A DNA stretch of 64,000 nt from Pegea sp. RAD2-039 (GCA_034620365.1 JAQGEQ010000354.1:372001-436000), one strand, 5' to 3'; shown: positions 47,425 through 61,790, counted from the stretch's first letter. Translations and numbers: made by a program. Notes: a model not told the origin generated them from the sequence alone.

Positions 47425-50400
47425 CTGAAAATTGCAAACAATAATTTAGTTTAAGTAGATAATAAAAAATGTAGAAATAAAAGTCAAACAACATAAATCG
47501 TTTTTAAAAAGAAAGAAACATTCTATCTCACTAACATCTGATATTACTCATAATCTGACCTCATGTAAATTCTTAAAAACAAAAGTTATAACAAAGTAGT
47601 TCAATTTGATGAGAAATCTAAAAAATTTCTATCAAACTTGTACATTTTGTATATAATCTTGTTTTGTATATTTATGTACTTCATGTGGTTTTAAACTTTC
47701 AGTTTTTTTCTCAAACTTCAACATTTTATTCATTTAAAAAAAATTTTTAACTAGAAAAGAAAGAATAAAAATAGATTTACAGTTAAACATATCGATTTAT
47801 ATATTAGATCTAGATTATTAAGAACCAAGTTGTTGGGCCTAAAGCTAAATTTATTTTTGAATTGTCCATTTCACTTACAATTTTCTCAAATTCTAACTAC
47901 AAAAGATACTTAAAAACTTTCAACTAACTGCTGGTACAGGTTTTTTTCTGAGTATTAGTCAACTACTTGAATAATTTTCTGACTGCTTTTTCTGAACTTA
48001 AAAATGCAACGTGTCAATTATAAAACACTTTTTTTGTATTTTTTCTGAGTGAAATTACATATGCTTCAGTAAATTTGTTAGAATTAGTTAAAGTCTGCTA
48101 TACAGTTTCTAGTTAATCATTGAATTGTTTTCAAAGTTAAAAAAGTAGTCATTTTAAATGTTTACATTGAAATTGTGTTTGTAGAGTAGCATTTCAACTA
48201 TAACTATTTCAGCTAGCATCTTAATGAAGAGGTTCTAGATCTTTTTAAAAGGTTCAATACAATTGTTTAGGTTGCTAAATGAGAATCAATATTTCAAACT
48301 CACATAACTGATTTTTGAGAGTTTTTTTTGTCTTAAACCGAAGTTATTTTTAATTTTCTAATAAAATAAAGCATTTAAAGATTATAACTTTGTGTTTTAC
48401 TATTACCAAAAAATTTGCTCTCTAAGTAAACTTTTGCACAAGGAACAAAGACAGAGTTAATAAAAGATCGCATATATCATGTTTTTGTAGAATTATAACT
48501 GTAGTAGACTTTTGTAATTTTGTCTAGTTGAGTTACAACTGAATATATTTCTAAAAGGTTTCTTTTTCAAAGTTAAGTTGTACAGTAGTAAGTTTATTCT
48601 ATTTCATATTTGTAGTAAGATTATCTTTTATTAAATTATAACCAACTTAGGGAATATTACTTTTTGAAAAAAAATTATTAAAAATTTATTTTAAAAATAT
48701 ATATTTTTTTAAGAACTATTTGATATATAAAAAAACAAATTTTAATTATTAAATTTATTTATTTAACGCTGAAATATTAAAAGGATAAAAAAAGAAAATG
48801 TACTATTATAAAGTTCAGCTTTTTATAGTTAAAATCGGTAAAAATATAATATATTCAGCATTAAAATATTTCTTTATTACTTTGTAAAAGTAAACAGTAA
48901 AATAAAAGTTTATAATTTGTAGCTTTAGTAGTTGTAATTTTAATAGGTTTGAAATAATTAAAGTAACTTTAAAAGTATTTTAAATAAATTAAAAAAATTA
49001 TTTTTGAGATCTTTAAATAAGTTCTCCGTAATGCATAAAACCATTAAATTTATTAGTCAGCAATAGTCTCGTGGCTTATAATTAAGACGTTTATTTTACT
49101 AATCCAAAGCTTTTACCATCCTGTTTACTTATACACTAATCTCAAGTCTACTTTATTATCTGACAAAGTATAAACAATACAATACTGCAATGGTACATAA
49201 TTAAATATTATATACTTAACTACTAACATAATAAATGCCTTAACAGGCGGTATAAGTCGTTATAAGGAATCGGTAAGAATACTAGACTCTGGGTTAAAAA
49301 GCATTTTTTTCTGAAATATTTAATGATGAAACTAAAACCTAAAAAATAATTTTTTCTTTGCTGAAGTAGTATAAAAACAGATTTAGCTAATTTCTAGCTT
49401 AAGGCCGTTTATTAAATATACAAAATAAATTTTTCAACGTAAGATTGTTTTCAATTTTCAATTAGATTTTATTGTTTTAACAAAAACTAAATTTCCTTTT
49501 CTGAAAAAATACTGCAAGTTATTGTTATTTTGTTAATTTAAAAATTATTAGTCACTTAAATACCAAAGTTTTTCATTACTAAACTATTAGACGATTGTTT
49601 ATACAAATTTTATAGTAGCATTTTATTATCGATAGTATAAGATATAAATAAATAATATATATGCTTATTTACGAATATTATTGATTCATCTTATGGACGA
49701 ATTGAGTATGGTTTTAATTTGAAGTTTAAATAAGTTCTTTATTTGATGCTAAAAATAAGATTAGATATTGATATCTTTCTAATAGATTTAAAATCCAATT
49801 TGAATTCACTAATTAATAAACAGTCCAGTAATAAGTATTTTAGTTTGTTTTTCCTTGAAACAATTTAACGAAATATTGGTTGACTTAGGGACTTGAATTT
49901 GATGGTAGTGCTCTTAAACAATTAAATAATAAAATAAAATTGATACAAAATGATTAAAGTCTAAATAAGAAAGTTAGACTATGGAAATTGTTTATTTTTT
50001 CTGAATGTAAAGTTGTTTTTTTGTTTTTTAAATTACTTTTTTCTATAAGACTTAATAGTTCCTGTTCTCTTAATGTAGCATTAGTTTTAAATTATTTTAC
50101 TAATTCTTTAATTAATTAATTAATTCTTTAATTTTTAAAAACATTTATCAGCAATATTTATCAATTTAATTGTCATGTCAGAATTAAACTTAATTTATTA
50201 ATATTTGCAAAATATAAAATGTAAAGTTACAAAACTATGAAATAAAAAAAAAAAACTACTTTGTAAAAGAATAACTCATTTTTGGTCAAAGTTGTTTTAT
50301 AATATCAATACTTTCTTTCTTTGTACTTTTTATCTAAAAAGCTTTAAAACAGCATAAAATAAGTATTTATGATAAGTAAAAAATATTCAAATGGAAAATA

Positions 50401-50890
50401 GTAAACAAATGCCGTCACAGTTTGCTGCATATTATGAGCATTTGTACTTGTCCTTAAGTACTCACAAACTTTTATTCATGATATGTTAATACTACTAAAT
50501 AGCAAATCAACAAGCTTGGTGGTTTTTGAGAAAAAAAAACTTTATTGATGAAAGATAAGGAAGGTAGAAATAAATGGAATCGTGAAATGATTGCTTTTAT
50601 TAGACAAAAAAAAACTTCTAAAAACTGTCTTCATTTCAACTTTTAGTAGAAAATCAGATTCTTATATTTTTTCAAAAATAAAATAATAAATATGAATTTA
50701 TGAAAAAATACATCAACTCAATTGAAATTGACATTTAGCTAAGAGTAATGATTTGTATATTTACTTTTCCATCTTTTGATAAGCAATGCAAATACCACTT
50801 GAAGTTCTACAAAACGATTATATCAGAAAAATACGTTTGCAATCTGACTTCATCACCAGATCTCACATTTCATCATATATTGTCTTGAAA
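47425..50890. other. AT-rich gene-poor stretch
   Basis: About 3.5 kb with no supportable gene. It is A/T-rich with short homopolymer runs and a small TTAATTAATTAATTAA-type palindrome near 50105. Nothing else is seen. Confidence 0.45.
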
Positions 50891-50903
50891 CCACTTGTGC
50901 GTG

Positions 50904-51449
50904 TCAATTGTTCACAAAGTGGTCCTGTTTTCGGTTCTCAACCAACCATTTCAACCCTTCTTTCAATCCTTCGCCAGTTTTAGCAGATGACGATTGAACA
51001 AACCATTTATGGGAGTCTAGACTGCTGAGATCTAGTGAGCAGATGATCTGATGTGATTTTAGGGCTCCAGGGAGATCTTGTTTGTTCGCCATGATCAAAA
51101 TTGGAAATTTTTCATCGGGTTCGTAGTTAATGATGTTAGTCAACTCTTGTTTCACTTCATTGAATCTTTCTACATCATTACAATCTACTACAAAAATTAA
51201 ACCGCTTATCGATTTTAAGTAATAACGCCATAATGGTCGTATACTATCCTGGCCTCCAGTATCGCATATTTCTAAAACTGCTTTTTTTGTTTTGACTCGA
51301 TGTACTTTAAAACCTTCTGTCGGTACAACTGATACTACAGTTCGCTTTTTTAGCTTGTTAATAATTGAAGTTTTTCCTGCAGAGTCCAAACCCATTATAG
51401 AAATTCGTAGCTGCTTTTTAAAACTCATAAATGAAATTATTCTGTCCAT
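50904..51449 (-). CDS. Divergent ARF-like small GTPase
   Basis: One exon of 181 residues. All nucleotide-binding motifs are visible. The P-loop is 'GLDSAGKTS' (about residues 20-28), switch I is 'VPTEGFKV', switch II 'CDTGGQDSIRPLWRYY', then 'FVVDCNDVERF', 'MANKQD' and 'SSAKTGEGLKEGLKWL'. ARF/ARL proteins act on membranes as GTP-dependent switches. Three points are odd: residue 2 is Asp, so there is no N-myristoylation Gly; the usual WDVGGQ reads CDTGGQ; and PTIGFN reads PTEGFK. It could be an ARF, ARL4/11/14 relative or a lineage-specific ARL, and I cannot assign a subfamily. A TATTTTTTCAG acceptor lies 19 bases upstream of the ATG. Confidence 0.9.
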   Translation of the reverse strand: MDRIISFMSFKKQLRISIMGLDSAGKTSIINKLKKRTVVSVVPTEGFKVHRVKTKKAVLEICDTGGQDSIRPLWRYYLKSISGLIFVVDCNDVERFNEVKQELTNIINYEPDEKFPILIMANKQDLPGALKSHQIICSLDLSSLDSHKWFVQSSSAKTGEGLKEGLKWLVENRKQDHFVNN

Positions 51450-51479
51450 TTTCTACCATGAAGTAAAACTGAAAAAATA

Positions 51480-54400
51480 TTAGAATAAAATATAAATTAT
51501 AAGTATTATTAACCAAGTAATATATTTATAGATATCTTTATATCAGCTTTTAGGTTCAGTTTCACAAATTTATTTAATTCTCTATTAACTTGTTTGCTTT
51601 AAATACAAAAATATACGTAATGAACTAACTATTATTTTACAATTAAACTAATAAATAATTATTTTCAAAATTACTATTTATGAATAATAATTAAAATAAA
51701 GTTTTATTAGATTTATTTTGACTAAAATTAATTTAATGAAAAAAATATATATAAATTGCAAATACCACTAAAGCCAATTTTTTATCAAATAAAATTAATT
51801 TAAGTTTTTAATTAAAATGTTAAAACAAGTTTTTAAACTGAGCCTCAAACTAAAAAAAAGTATCTACTATTAGCTGATGTCTTAATACAATCTATATCTT
51901 GTTTTGTAAATAAGCAAAAAATAAACGAAATGGTTGTCTATAAGCATCCTTAACTAAGTAAAGCATGACTTAGTATTTGATATGCTTTTTTACAAATATT
52001 AAACAACAACCCAAGTGAGCATTGAAATTAGAATTAATATTCTAAAAAAAGAAAAAAAGGCAATAAAACTGTAAATGTAAATTGACTATAGAATAACGTT
52101 TCCATCAAAATCTGAATACACTATTGAGATAGATGAATGCGACATAAAAATGTGAATACACTATTGAGATAGGTAAGAATGACATAAAAATCTATTTTAG
52201 TATCTTTATTTCTGCATACAATTAAAGCAAACTATCAAAAGCGATTTTTGGTTTTTAAAGCTAAACCTTTTTAGAAAACCGCTATAAACTCATTTTGTTA
52301 AAAAAAGTTTCATTAGCGATTAATGATATATCTCAAATGTATTATCAACATTTTAAATACAATAAAAAACAAATAAACAAAATCATGGACAGTTTTTAGA
52401 CTTTAATCTCTACAACATCTTAAGCCATTTTGCCAATTGTTTATGAATAAGATACTTTGATAAAATATTTTACCAACACTAACTTTTATAATTAATTATC
52501 CTGTATAAATCAATATCAACAGCTAAACTATAAATGTTGCTTACAACATTTGAAGCAACAAAGCTAAAAGGTATTTACTAGTTGACTGCTGACTTATATA
52601 ATATTAAGTGATCAAAGAATCTGTAAAATCAGCTCCAAAAATTAAATAATTGATGAATATTTGCAGCTTAACTATAAAAATGTTGCTTTTACTACTATTT
52701 ATAAAAAGTCTGAATATTTTCAACTTGGCCTTTTCTACTTGTAAGCTTATACAATCAAATAATACTTATCCAAAAACTTTTCAGCACAAAAATGTAAACA
52801 GCTTAGTGCCAATTAACAGTAACAAACCATTTGTTGCACACATTTGTAGCGATAATCATTCTGAATAATAATTAACTACCCAACAAACGACCAAGTTGTT
52901 TAAACAAAGTGCATATATGGATAACAAAGGTTTAAATTCTAGTTGCTTAGAATATAATTCTTTAAATTACTTAGAAAGCTATTAAATACTATCAATAAAA
53001 TGTTTGCTCAAAGTCCACTAAGCGCACAATAAACTGATTAAATAGGTGAGGTAGGAAGCACATTAATTACAAAAATTTTGTTCTTGATTTACATGACAAT
53101 TTTATTTTAAGAATAGTTTAAAATATTCAAGTTTTAATAAATGGATACTCAAAGTACAATTCTTGACAAAAATGTTAGTATTGGTATATCAATAAACAAT
53201 TTATTCTCAATGTAAACAAAACACATTTTTAGTTTTCTTTAAAAAAGAAAACAAAATAATCCTTTTCAAAAATAATTCTTTTTTTCCTCATCATCATTTA
53301 TTACAAAACTATTAGATTTGAATGAAAATTAATTGATTTGCCAATAATTTGCTTATACAGTTTGACAAATCAATATTCTAAAGCATTCATCAATAAATAT
53401 ATTCTCTTTAAACAGTAAAATTGAAAACATAAATCAATAGATCCGATCTTATTAACTGTCAGGTTTTCCTGGTAGAGTAATTTTATAAAAAAAAAATCTA
53501 AAAATCTAGATCTAATTTTGTAAAAATCTAGATTTAACTTATTTCAATAATTTAAAAATTGTTTAAGGCTTATAGATTTAATTTTACTAGTTAATTTTCA
53601 ACAACATATCATTTCATTTTTTAAACAAGATTTAATTCAAGTTTAGTGCTAAAATAAATATAAAAAATGATTGTTTTATAGAAAAAAATTTAAGGTACAT
53701 TTTTTTGGCATGTAGTTAACCTCTAATTTGCAAAGTAAAACTTATTTGCTTATACCACATAATTGATTTATAGGCTCTAGTTTTATTTATCTTTACGATT
53801 TTCATTTGCTTTCATAAAACATAGATTTATAGATTTACATAACTACTTCATTAAGTAACATCATCAGCTAAAACTGGGTTTAAACTCTTAATTAAAAGAA
53901 ACTTAGTTTCATAGCAAAAAGACTCTATTAATAAAAGCTAACTATCATAAAATATACTATTGGCAAGGTTTATTATAGTTATAAAAGTACAACTTAACAA
54001 AAAATAAAACTGAATAAAAGAACACTTAAAAAGTTCAGCTTATCTCATAGTATTAAAACTTCTCATAAAACAGCAACACATGACTTCCTAAATGACGTCA
54101 AGCTAAAGCCTACAAAAAATATCAAATTGTAGCAAATTAAATTGTTGTTTTTTTAATTCAAAAGCTCTATCACGATTCTTGAAATGACAAAAGCTGGTTT
54201 TTTTATTTTTAATTATCACAATATATCTTAGAACAATATATCTTTGAAAAGTAAATAAGAAGTAAAAGTTTATTACACTAGAAAGTAGAGACTGACTTTA
54301 AATATTGCATCATGAAGAATTGTTTTCCTTTAATTCTATGAAACTTAAAAGTTCCTGGTTTAAACTGAAATAGCTATTAAAGGTACAATCATTAAAAACT

Positions 54401-56460
54401 TTAATTTTTACATTTAAAATATCAATAAAATAATTTTATCAAAGTTACAGTCATTTTTTCCTTCATAAAATTCCTCTAATTTTCTTTAATGTTTAAAAGA
54501 TAATTAAATCTATAACGATTGATTTTAAAACTGTAATTATTTCAAAAAAAATTATTTAATCAAGATAGATTAACTTTAGCAGTACATTTATTATAAAAAT
54601 CTAGAAATAAAAACAGTAGAAATTTATCAGTTTAATCTCTTTTTTTATATTTTTAGTAAAAAAATTAAATATTTAATTTTGATAAAATAAATACATGAAA
54701 ATTTTCTGAATATTCATGTTTGATAAAAAAATCAAAATAGATTGAAGAAATTATAAAAATTTAGTAAAAATATCCATAGCATTTGAAAATATTTAATTCT
54801 TTTTGAATTAATATATTTTGCTAACTTCAAATATAAAAAGTCATAAATTGTGTTTGTAACAGCTTGTCATCAAAATTACGCATAAATGTATAATGATTTT
54901 ATTAAGAAATAATTTATGCAATTTAGTTGTAATGACTTGACTTGCAATAAAACTTAAATCTGCTTTCAAGTTTTTGAAGTATTATGTTAGCTTTTACAAG
55001 TATCTTTTGTTATCTAAAAATGAAAAATATTTTGAAAATTATTGAACATGCATATAAAGAAAGAAAATTTGATTTAGTTTAATGAATTTAAGTATTTCAA
55101 TTTGTATTTATTTAAACTTAAATTGGATATTTCATAATTAGAATATTTATATGCCATAAATAAAATAAACTTTTTAGTAACTTCCTTCCAAAGGTCATTA
55201 ATCAAAACTAAATTAAATTCGGTTTAAAAAATCGATTTTAAATATATAAAAACAAAATATTTAAAAAAAGTTTTTATGCAATGGCATCAAGTAGATAATG
55301 TTTTTTAATAATTTTCTTGTCCAATAATAATAATATTGTCTAATAATTTTTGTATTATTGATCATTTTTATTAGCAAAAGATGAATATTTATTTTTCTAT
55401 CTTCTATTAACTATGTAATACTAAGTAATTAATCAATCATAAATTGCCTAAAAATTTCCACTGAAAGCAAATATATTACTTAAAAATATAAATTGTATCT
55501 CAATTGTATCATAAAAAGGTCAATTATACATTTTCCCATTATTTTCATTAGCAAGTTATTATGTAAAAGTCTGTGGTGCAAACTTTGAATAGTTTGTACT
55601 TGTAAACTGGTTTGCATAACTAGCTATGAGCTAATCTTACTTTTTATTAAGTTGATGTTTTATGAAAGTTAATCAAAATTTGCAGCAAGTATGATTTAAA
55701 ACTTTTGAATATGGGACTTTGTCACTAATATTTTTATAAGCCCATTTTACTAGTGTTCCAAGGCTGGTGATTTTTGTTGTTACCAGAAGCAGGTGATATT
55801 TTAGCACTAATAAATTTGTCTTGGCTCGTCGCTGTTAAACAAAATATTTTTTATAAGCCGATGATGCAAGCTTTCTCATTGAATATCTTCAATTTTTCTA
55901 TCCAAACCCGACTCAATTTGCTCATATTTTGAGATAAGGTCGAAATTGCACTGCCAAAAGATCACATTAAAATATAAGATAGACAAAACTTGAACATAGT
56001 TTAAATAGAAACTGATATTTTCTACTCACACGACAAAAATGGTTGTTTGTGAATAGTTTATTTTAAATTTGCTATAAATGTCTAAGGGTTATTAAAAAAT
56101 CATATAAGAAATTAATAATAATAATTATACAACGACATAAGCAGCATCACAAACGTAAGATTGTCAGAGTTACTTGAAATGACCTAAATTAAAAGTTGAT
56201 AATCTATATTGATCTAATAAAATATTGGATTGAATTTTTATAAACTTTTTCTTATAAGAAATAATTGAACTTCTGAAAATGATAAGTTTCAGATTCCACC
56301 AAATAAATTTCGTTGTCCTTCAGATATTGCAGATCAAAGTCACTAATGTTTACAATTTTCTAAAACATGACCACCAGCTGCCATTGATTTGCAGGAGTTT
56401 GTTTACTGTGGCAATTATTTTACTTCTTTATCTAAAAAACAGTTTGAATTAAAAAGAATA
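51480..56460. other. Long AT-rich gene-poor stretch
   Basis: About 5 kb. A two-copy 40-base tandem repeat lies at 52114-52193. A 72-residue frame (52650-52868) begins with a hydrophobic, signal-like stretch but has no family match and is not called. One TGACGTCA occurs near 54094. No gene can be supported. Confidence 0.45.
52114..52193. repeat. Two-copy 40-base tandem repeat
   Basis: TGAATACACTATTGAGATAG is followed by about 20 more bases ending GACATAAAAAT, and the unit then repeats with a few changes. It is a simple local duplication, probably recent because the first 20 bases are identical. Confidence 0.75.
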
Positions 56461-56463
56461 CCA

Positions 56464-57876
56464 TTAATTAAGGTTTTTTACCAGGTATGGATTAGAAGGT
56501 GGGTAAAAATTAAGTTGTGAAAAAGGGTTTCCAAATACATTTCCTCTAAATAAAAAAGGGTTGCTTGGTTGACAAAATCCCAGATAAGGGTTAGGATACA
56601 TATTCATTAATGGATTTGGTTGCCATAAGGGAGGAGGTCCATAATAACAACAGTTGATAGGTATGGGACTTAAGTGTGGAGCTAGACAAGTTGCAAAAGG
56701 GTGAATAGGTTGTGGTGCCAAGCCAACAAACTTGTTATCCATCATCTTTGGATCTGGAATTTTACCAGAGAATTCAGGAAACTTGGGAGATTTTTGATCG
56801 TTCATCAAATTATCGGATTTCGAGACTGTGGAGAAAATATGTCATTCTTGGAATAGGATTTGATGAAAAAACTGACATTTTGTAGGACTGGGTTGTTGGA
56901 CTTGACCAATTCGTTTGCCACTAATCTTCCGTTTCTTTTTCTTCAAAATCAGCTTAAGCTTGTTTTCAAGAAGTTTTAAATTAGTTCGCGCCATATACTC
57001 CTGAAATAAACAAACTTTATTTATCTTATCTACTCGTTGTTAAACTTTAATAGCTACCGTTTGCTCCTAACATAGATGTTGTAAGTTGATCTATTAAAGT
57101 TTACCTTTTTAGTTTGATTAAAATGACATCTGGTGTGGTATTTCAGCTGCCAAGCCTTTTTAAATGGAGGACGGTCGCAGTCAGCCCACATACACTTATG
57201 CAATTCTTGGCTAACAGCATGACCCCGACACAAATGCTGAATAAAAAATTGTAAATTAAAAATCATCCAAATAGCTGAAGTCTTACAATCTCAAATCGGT
57301 TGATTACATCAAATTGTTCACCACATCCTTTCCACTTGCAAATGATGTACTCCTTTTCTTTGGAAGTTTCTTGTAAAGATTTGCAAATTTCTAAAAATAT
57401 CATCAACATGTTTTATATTTGGAGCTAGAAGTTGTAAAACTACACATCTTACTTTTAGCAGCCATTCCACTTTTAACAGCTTGGGCGATCTAAATGTAGA
57501 AGTTATTTGAGATAATTATTCTTTTGATAAATTGCAAGTCATATGTGACTTCATATAATTTATAAAAATATACACCATGGCTAAAAATTACTTAGATTAA
57601 ATAAATAAAATTAGTGAAAATAAGAACCAGAAAAAGTCGATAGCGAAAAACCGTCTAAATTAGACGCAATAAAGGTAATTTTTTTACATTACCAAACAGT
57701 AAGCTTGCTTTATATTCATGTAACAAGATATAAACGTTTTAGAATCAAACTTTAAACATAGTTACTGGTTTAATAACAATAATTAAGGTTACAAAAAGAT
57801 TTTAATTACTCACAAAATTTCGGAAAGTAGATAAATCAGTCTTTCTAGCTTCTTCTTGCAGATTTGGAGGTACCAT
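56464..57876 (-). CDS. Small two-finger C2H2 zinc-finger protein of unknown family
   Basis: Six minus-strand exons join with consistent phase: 57876-57814, 57489-57453, 57390-57287, 57236-57105, 57000-56877 and 56825-56464, giving 273 residues. Two C2H2 fingers straddle the exon 3/4 junction. One is Cys-KWKG-Cys-(12)-His-(4)-His in 'CKWKGCGEQF...HLCRGH'. The other is Cys-MWAD-Cys-(13)-His-(3)-His in 'CMWADCDRPPF...HTRCH'. A Lys-rich helix with a KKKKRK-type nuclear signal follows. The tail is rich in Pro, Asn, Phe and Tyr ('YYGPPPLWQPNPLMNMYPN'). The CxWxxC spacing recalls the fingers of ARID2, but no ARID or RFX part is present. A nuclear nucleic-acid-binding role is inferred. A GATTTTTTCAG acceptor lies 28 bases before the ATG. 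Confidence 0.7.
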
Positions 57877-57904
57877 TGATAAGAAAAACTTAAATTTAAT
57901 TAGT

Positions 57905-60900
57905 CTGAAAAAATCGATAAGATTTTAAAATTCTTTTTTGCTATTAATACCAGCAACAAAATTAAAAAAACTCAAAATATTTCTGGAATTTAATTTCTTG
58001 GGAATTCTAACAATATATAAAAAGCGAATTGTATCGATTCAACTTTTTAAACATATTTCTTGTTAGATGCCACCAGTTTGTCACAAATTATCAAAAAGTA
58101 TTAAAGTAGTCAACATCTGTAAACAAACAGAATTACAATCAAAGACATAAATGTTTGTATTCAAATTTATAAAAAGGTTTTTAGATTGAGATTTCGAGTC
58201 AAAAATGCATTTCTTTTTTATTAAAAACAAACTTTTATTCTTGTTTTATTCCAATCTAAATGAATGCATAAATATTTAAAGATTTTTATATAAAAGCGCC
58301 AAGCTATTTTGGTATGTTTATATTATGATATTTTATCTTTCAGTAATGTCAACAATCTAAAAATCGACAAAAGCAGTTTAAATTTATTAATTAAAATCAA
58401 AAATAACTAGCTCAATTCGAATTTCTCAATTAACAATATTTTTGTTATAAATTGATTCTGCAAGTTCTACAAAAAACTCTGAATCAGACTAAAGGAGTAA
58501 AAACTGCAATCTATTAATCATTTTTCAAGGAAAGGAAAGAACTGCAGATTGTTACGCAGTAATACTTGCTTCGTTAGGCTTTTGCGCTATCGCTTTATCA
58601 TCACACATTCTCCGTTACTTTTTATTGCCTTTCAAGATGACTGTAACATTTATAATTCAACTTTTAATTATAAGCTTCTCAAGACGGGTTTCAATGCACT
58701 TAATTTCCTTTTATTAAATATTTATCTATATTCATCAAATTCTGACGCAAATTTGCAAACTAAGCAATCAAACACCATGAGTAAAATGTTATAAACTAAA
58801 AAAACTTGACAGATCAAAAGTAAGAATTCATATCAGCACTTCAGATCTTATCATATTAGTTTTTCATAGACTAAATTATTTAAAAAATGCAACAGATATA
58901 GACAATTAAATAAATATTTAAGCTGATATAACATTTATAAGTAACTTAAAATAGTGTTTCAACTTGAAAATACCCTAAAACTTTTCCAAGAAAAATAAAT
59001 CTACACAAACTTAAAAACAAGAAAACTTCAAAACATCTTATTATTTTCAGCAAAAAGAAAATCTAAAAAATAATATTAAAAAGACTGTAGACTCAAGTCT
59101 TTCAATATCTGAGCACAAACCTTTAGTTCGAATTGTAAGCATAGCTTTTCTTGAATTTTGTGAAATAGTTTTACAGACTACATATAATAAGTTAATCAAT
59201 CATTCAAATAGATGATAATCTTTATCTTTCAAACTCAAGATTGACATATTTAATCCAGATTAAGATCTTCATTTTTTGTGCTTTAAGAATAATTAAATAT
59301 AATTTAAAAGACTAAAAATAAACTGACAGGAGTTTTTTTTAGTAGCTGTAAAAATAGATCTTAAAAATAGCTTTTATTCAAAACTATTCAAAAACAATAA
59401 TATGTTTACCTCAATATGACAAAACATTACACCTACAGCAGAAAAAACATCTTTAAGGAAAAAAAATAACTCAGCCATTAACAAAGATAATAAAATTCAT
59501 GAAATGATCTAAATATAGTTATATACATCTCAAAATCAAGAAAATTAAACTTTTGTTAAAACAAAACTTTTTAAGAATATTCCTGATGTACAGATGTGTG
59601 AAAATTAAACATTTGCTAAATTGTTACTTGAAAACAGTAGCATGTATCTAATTTGCAAAAACAACTTATAATTAAATTTAAAACGCATTGGTGTTACAAA
59701 ATTCGCATAATAATCGATATTCATGAAAAGACCCTTACTAGCGAAAACAGTAACATTTCAAAAATGATCTTCTATTTCAAAACAACAATTTAAAATTTAT
59801 CCAGAAAAGCCTTTATACATCAAGCTAGAATTCTTTTTTTGCCTTTTTCCTTAATTTCTATTCTATAATCTTTAAACAAAAACATGTAAAATTAATGATT
59901 TCTTATTTTCATTAACTTTTGAATAACAAGTTGTTTAATAAAGTTTTTGAATATTAAAAAACACTTTCCTATTGTTGAAAACTAATACAAAATGTTTTAA
60001 AAGAAGTATTTCTACTAATTTTCCAAAAAACATTTTTTGACTCAATATCAAAATATTACAGTTTATAAAAAGTTTAAAAGACAAACTTTCAGGTCTTTGG
60101 TACTGATGATAATTGAAAATGTATAAATGTTGTCTTAGACGTCTACATGTAATAAGCTGAAACTCAACTGACTAAATGAAAAAAGCGAATTAAATTATAC
60201 ACGTCTTTTCAGTAAACTTCAAGAACAGAATATTTGTGTTACAGTGAGATTTTTTAATTTAAGTATTTTTTCTAATAATACCGGTTTTATTTTTACTAAT
60301 AAAACCACTTTTCAATTCACTTTCTTTTGTTTACTTTTATTAGATTATTTTTCAATTACAATTCAAAGTTTTGTTAAAACTTTCGTTTGTTTAGATTAAA
60401 TAAATAAATAAATAAAAAAAGTACAATTTGAAAAAGTATAATTAAGTATAAAACATTTTTCTAATTTTTAACATTTGAAACTAAACAATCTCTCTTATCA
60501 CCAGCAGTTTAATTATGTTGTAATTTATTGCGTTTTTCATGCTTTAATTAAAGAAATATCATATTAGATAACTCAAAGTTATGTAATTATTTTCATTGCA
60601 GGAAAAACATTTAATTGTGAAATCTATGTAAGTCAATTCAAGCTTTTAATAGCTTTAAAATTGTTCATCTCTTATGCAAAAAGATCTTGGTTTAAATAAG
60701 GTTGTGTAGCAAAAAAATCATTTCTGATCATATTTCAAACAATGAATGTAGCAGTTACAATTTGTTAAAAGTATTTTTACAATAAAATGAGAGTTTCAAA
60801 AATTAAAACTAATAAATTTAGATAAAATTTACAATTTATATAAATCCATCGATTTCTTAGATAATACTTCAGCAGTAGATCAACTCTCACAAACTAGTAG

Positions 60901-61790
60901 ATCTAAAAAACTTCTTGATTTAAACAAAATCGATCTATGATGTAATAATCGTGATAAACTTTTTTAGAGTAAATTACAGACAGATCATAATCTGTGATAA
61001 ATGAATTGTTTAGATAATCTTGATTAACCAGATAAAAGTGAAATAAGATTGTTAATAAAGTAAATAAAAAAATCAGCAAAATACGAACGTTTTAAAATTG
61101 ACTTTAATAAAACATGAAACTAACCTTATATAACTTATTTCTGTAATTATGTCATTTTTGTATCTGCTTCCTTTTCTCTATCTTCAAGACTCAAAGCGCT
61201 ATCTTATTAACTTATTTTTAACACCTAATGCAACAAATAGTTATTACTTCCGTTACTACACATGATTCAAGTTCCAAGTGCTGCAACAAACACAAGGTTA
61301 AGGAAATGTTTGCTTTGAGATATCCAAGATTTGAAAAGATTTTCAACTTGGGACAATTTTGGGCGATTTCATTTATGCTTTATCCTTTTTTTTTTTTTAA
61401 TTATTTAAATTCAAAAATAGACTTTAAAAGTTTATATCTGAACGACCAATAAGTTTCATCTAGTTTCAAGTTTTTAGCTAACAGTAACGTTTTGCTACAT
61501 AGCTTCTGTAACTTTTTCCTAATACCTTAAAGATACAATTTAGCTACAAGCGTCAATAAGTTGTCAATAAGTTGTCATAATTATCAATCAGTAGTTTACA
61601 TTTTATAATGATTTTCATATATGGCGACTAGGATAATTATAGCTCTCAAATTCGATTGACTCGAAAATGTTTCCAAATTATTTTTATAAAATTTCGGAAA
61701 TCTCAAAATATTTATCAAAGTGAAAGATTTGTAACCACTGGCAGTTGTTTCTTAATGCAAACAAACCTGCAATAAACCAGTAGTTTCTTT
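57905..61790. other. AT-rich gene-poor stretch
   Basis: No gene can be supported. Frames at 58549-58794 and 61228-61452 are short, lack any recognisable domain and sit in AT-rich DNA. No tRNA or tandem array was recognised. Confidence 0.45.

Noticed and set aside
47378-47494. 39-residue hydrophobic N-terminal extension of the methyltransferase
   Set aside because: A clear 3' splice acceptor lies inside it and the conserved family start is the later ATG at 47377.
52650-52868. 72-residue frame with a signal-peptide-like start
   Set aside because: It lies in AT-rich DNA, where Leu/Phe/Ile runs arise by chance. The remainder lacks a Cys pattern or known domain.
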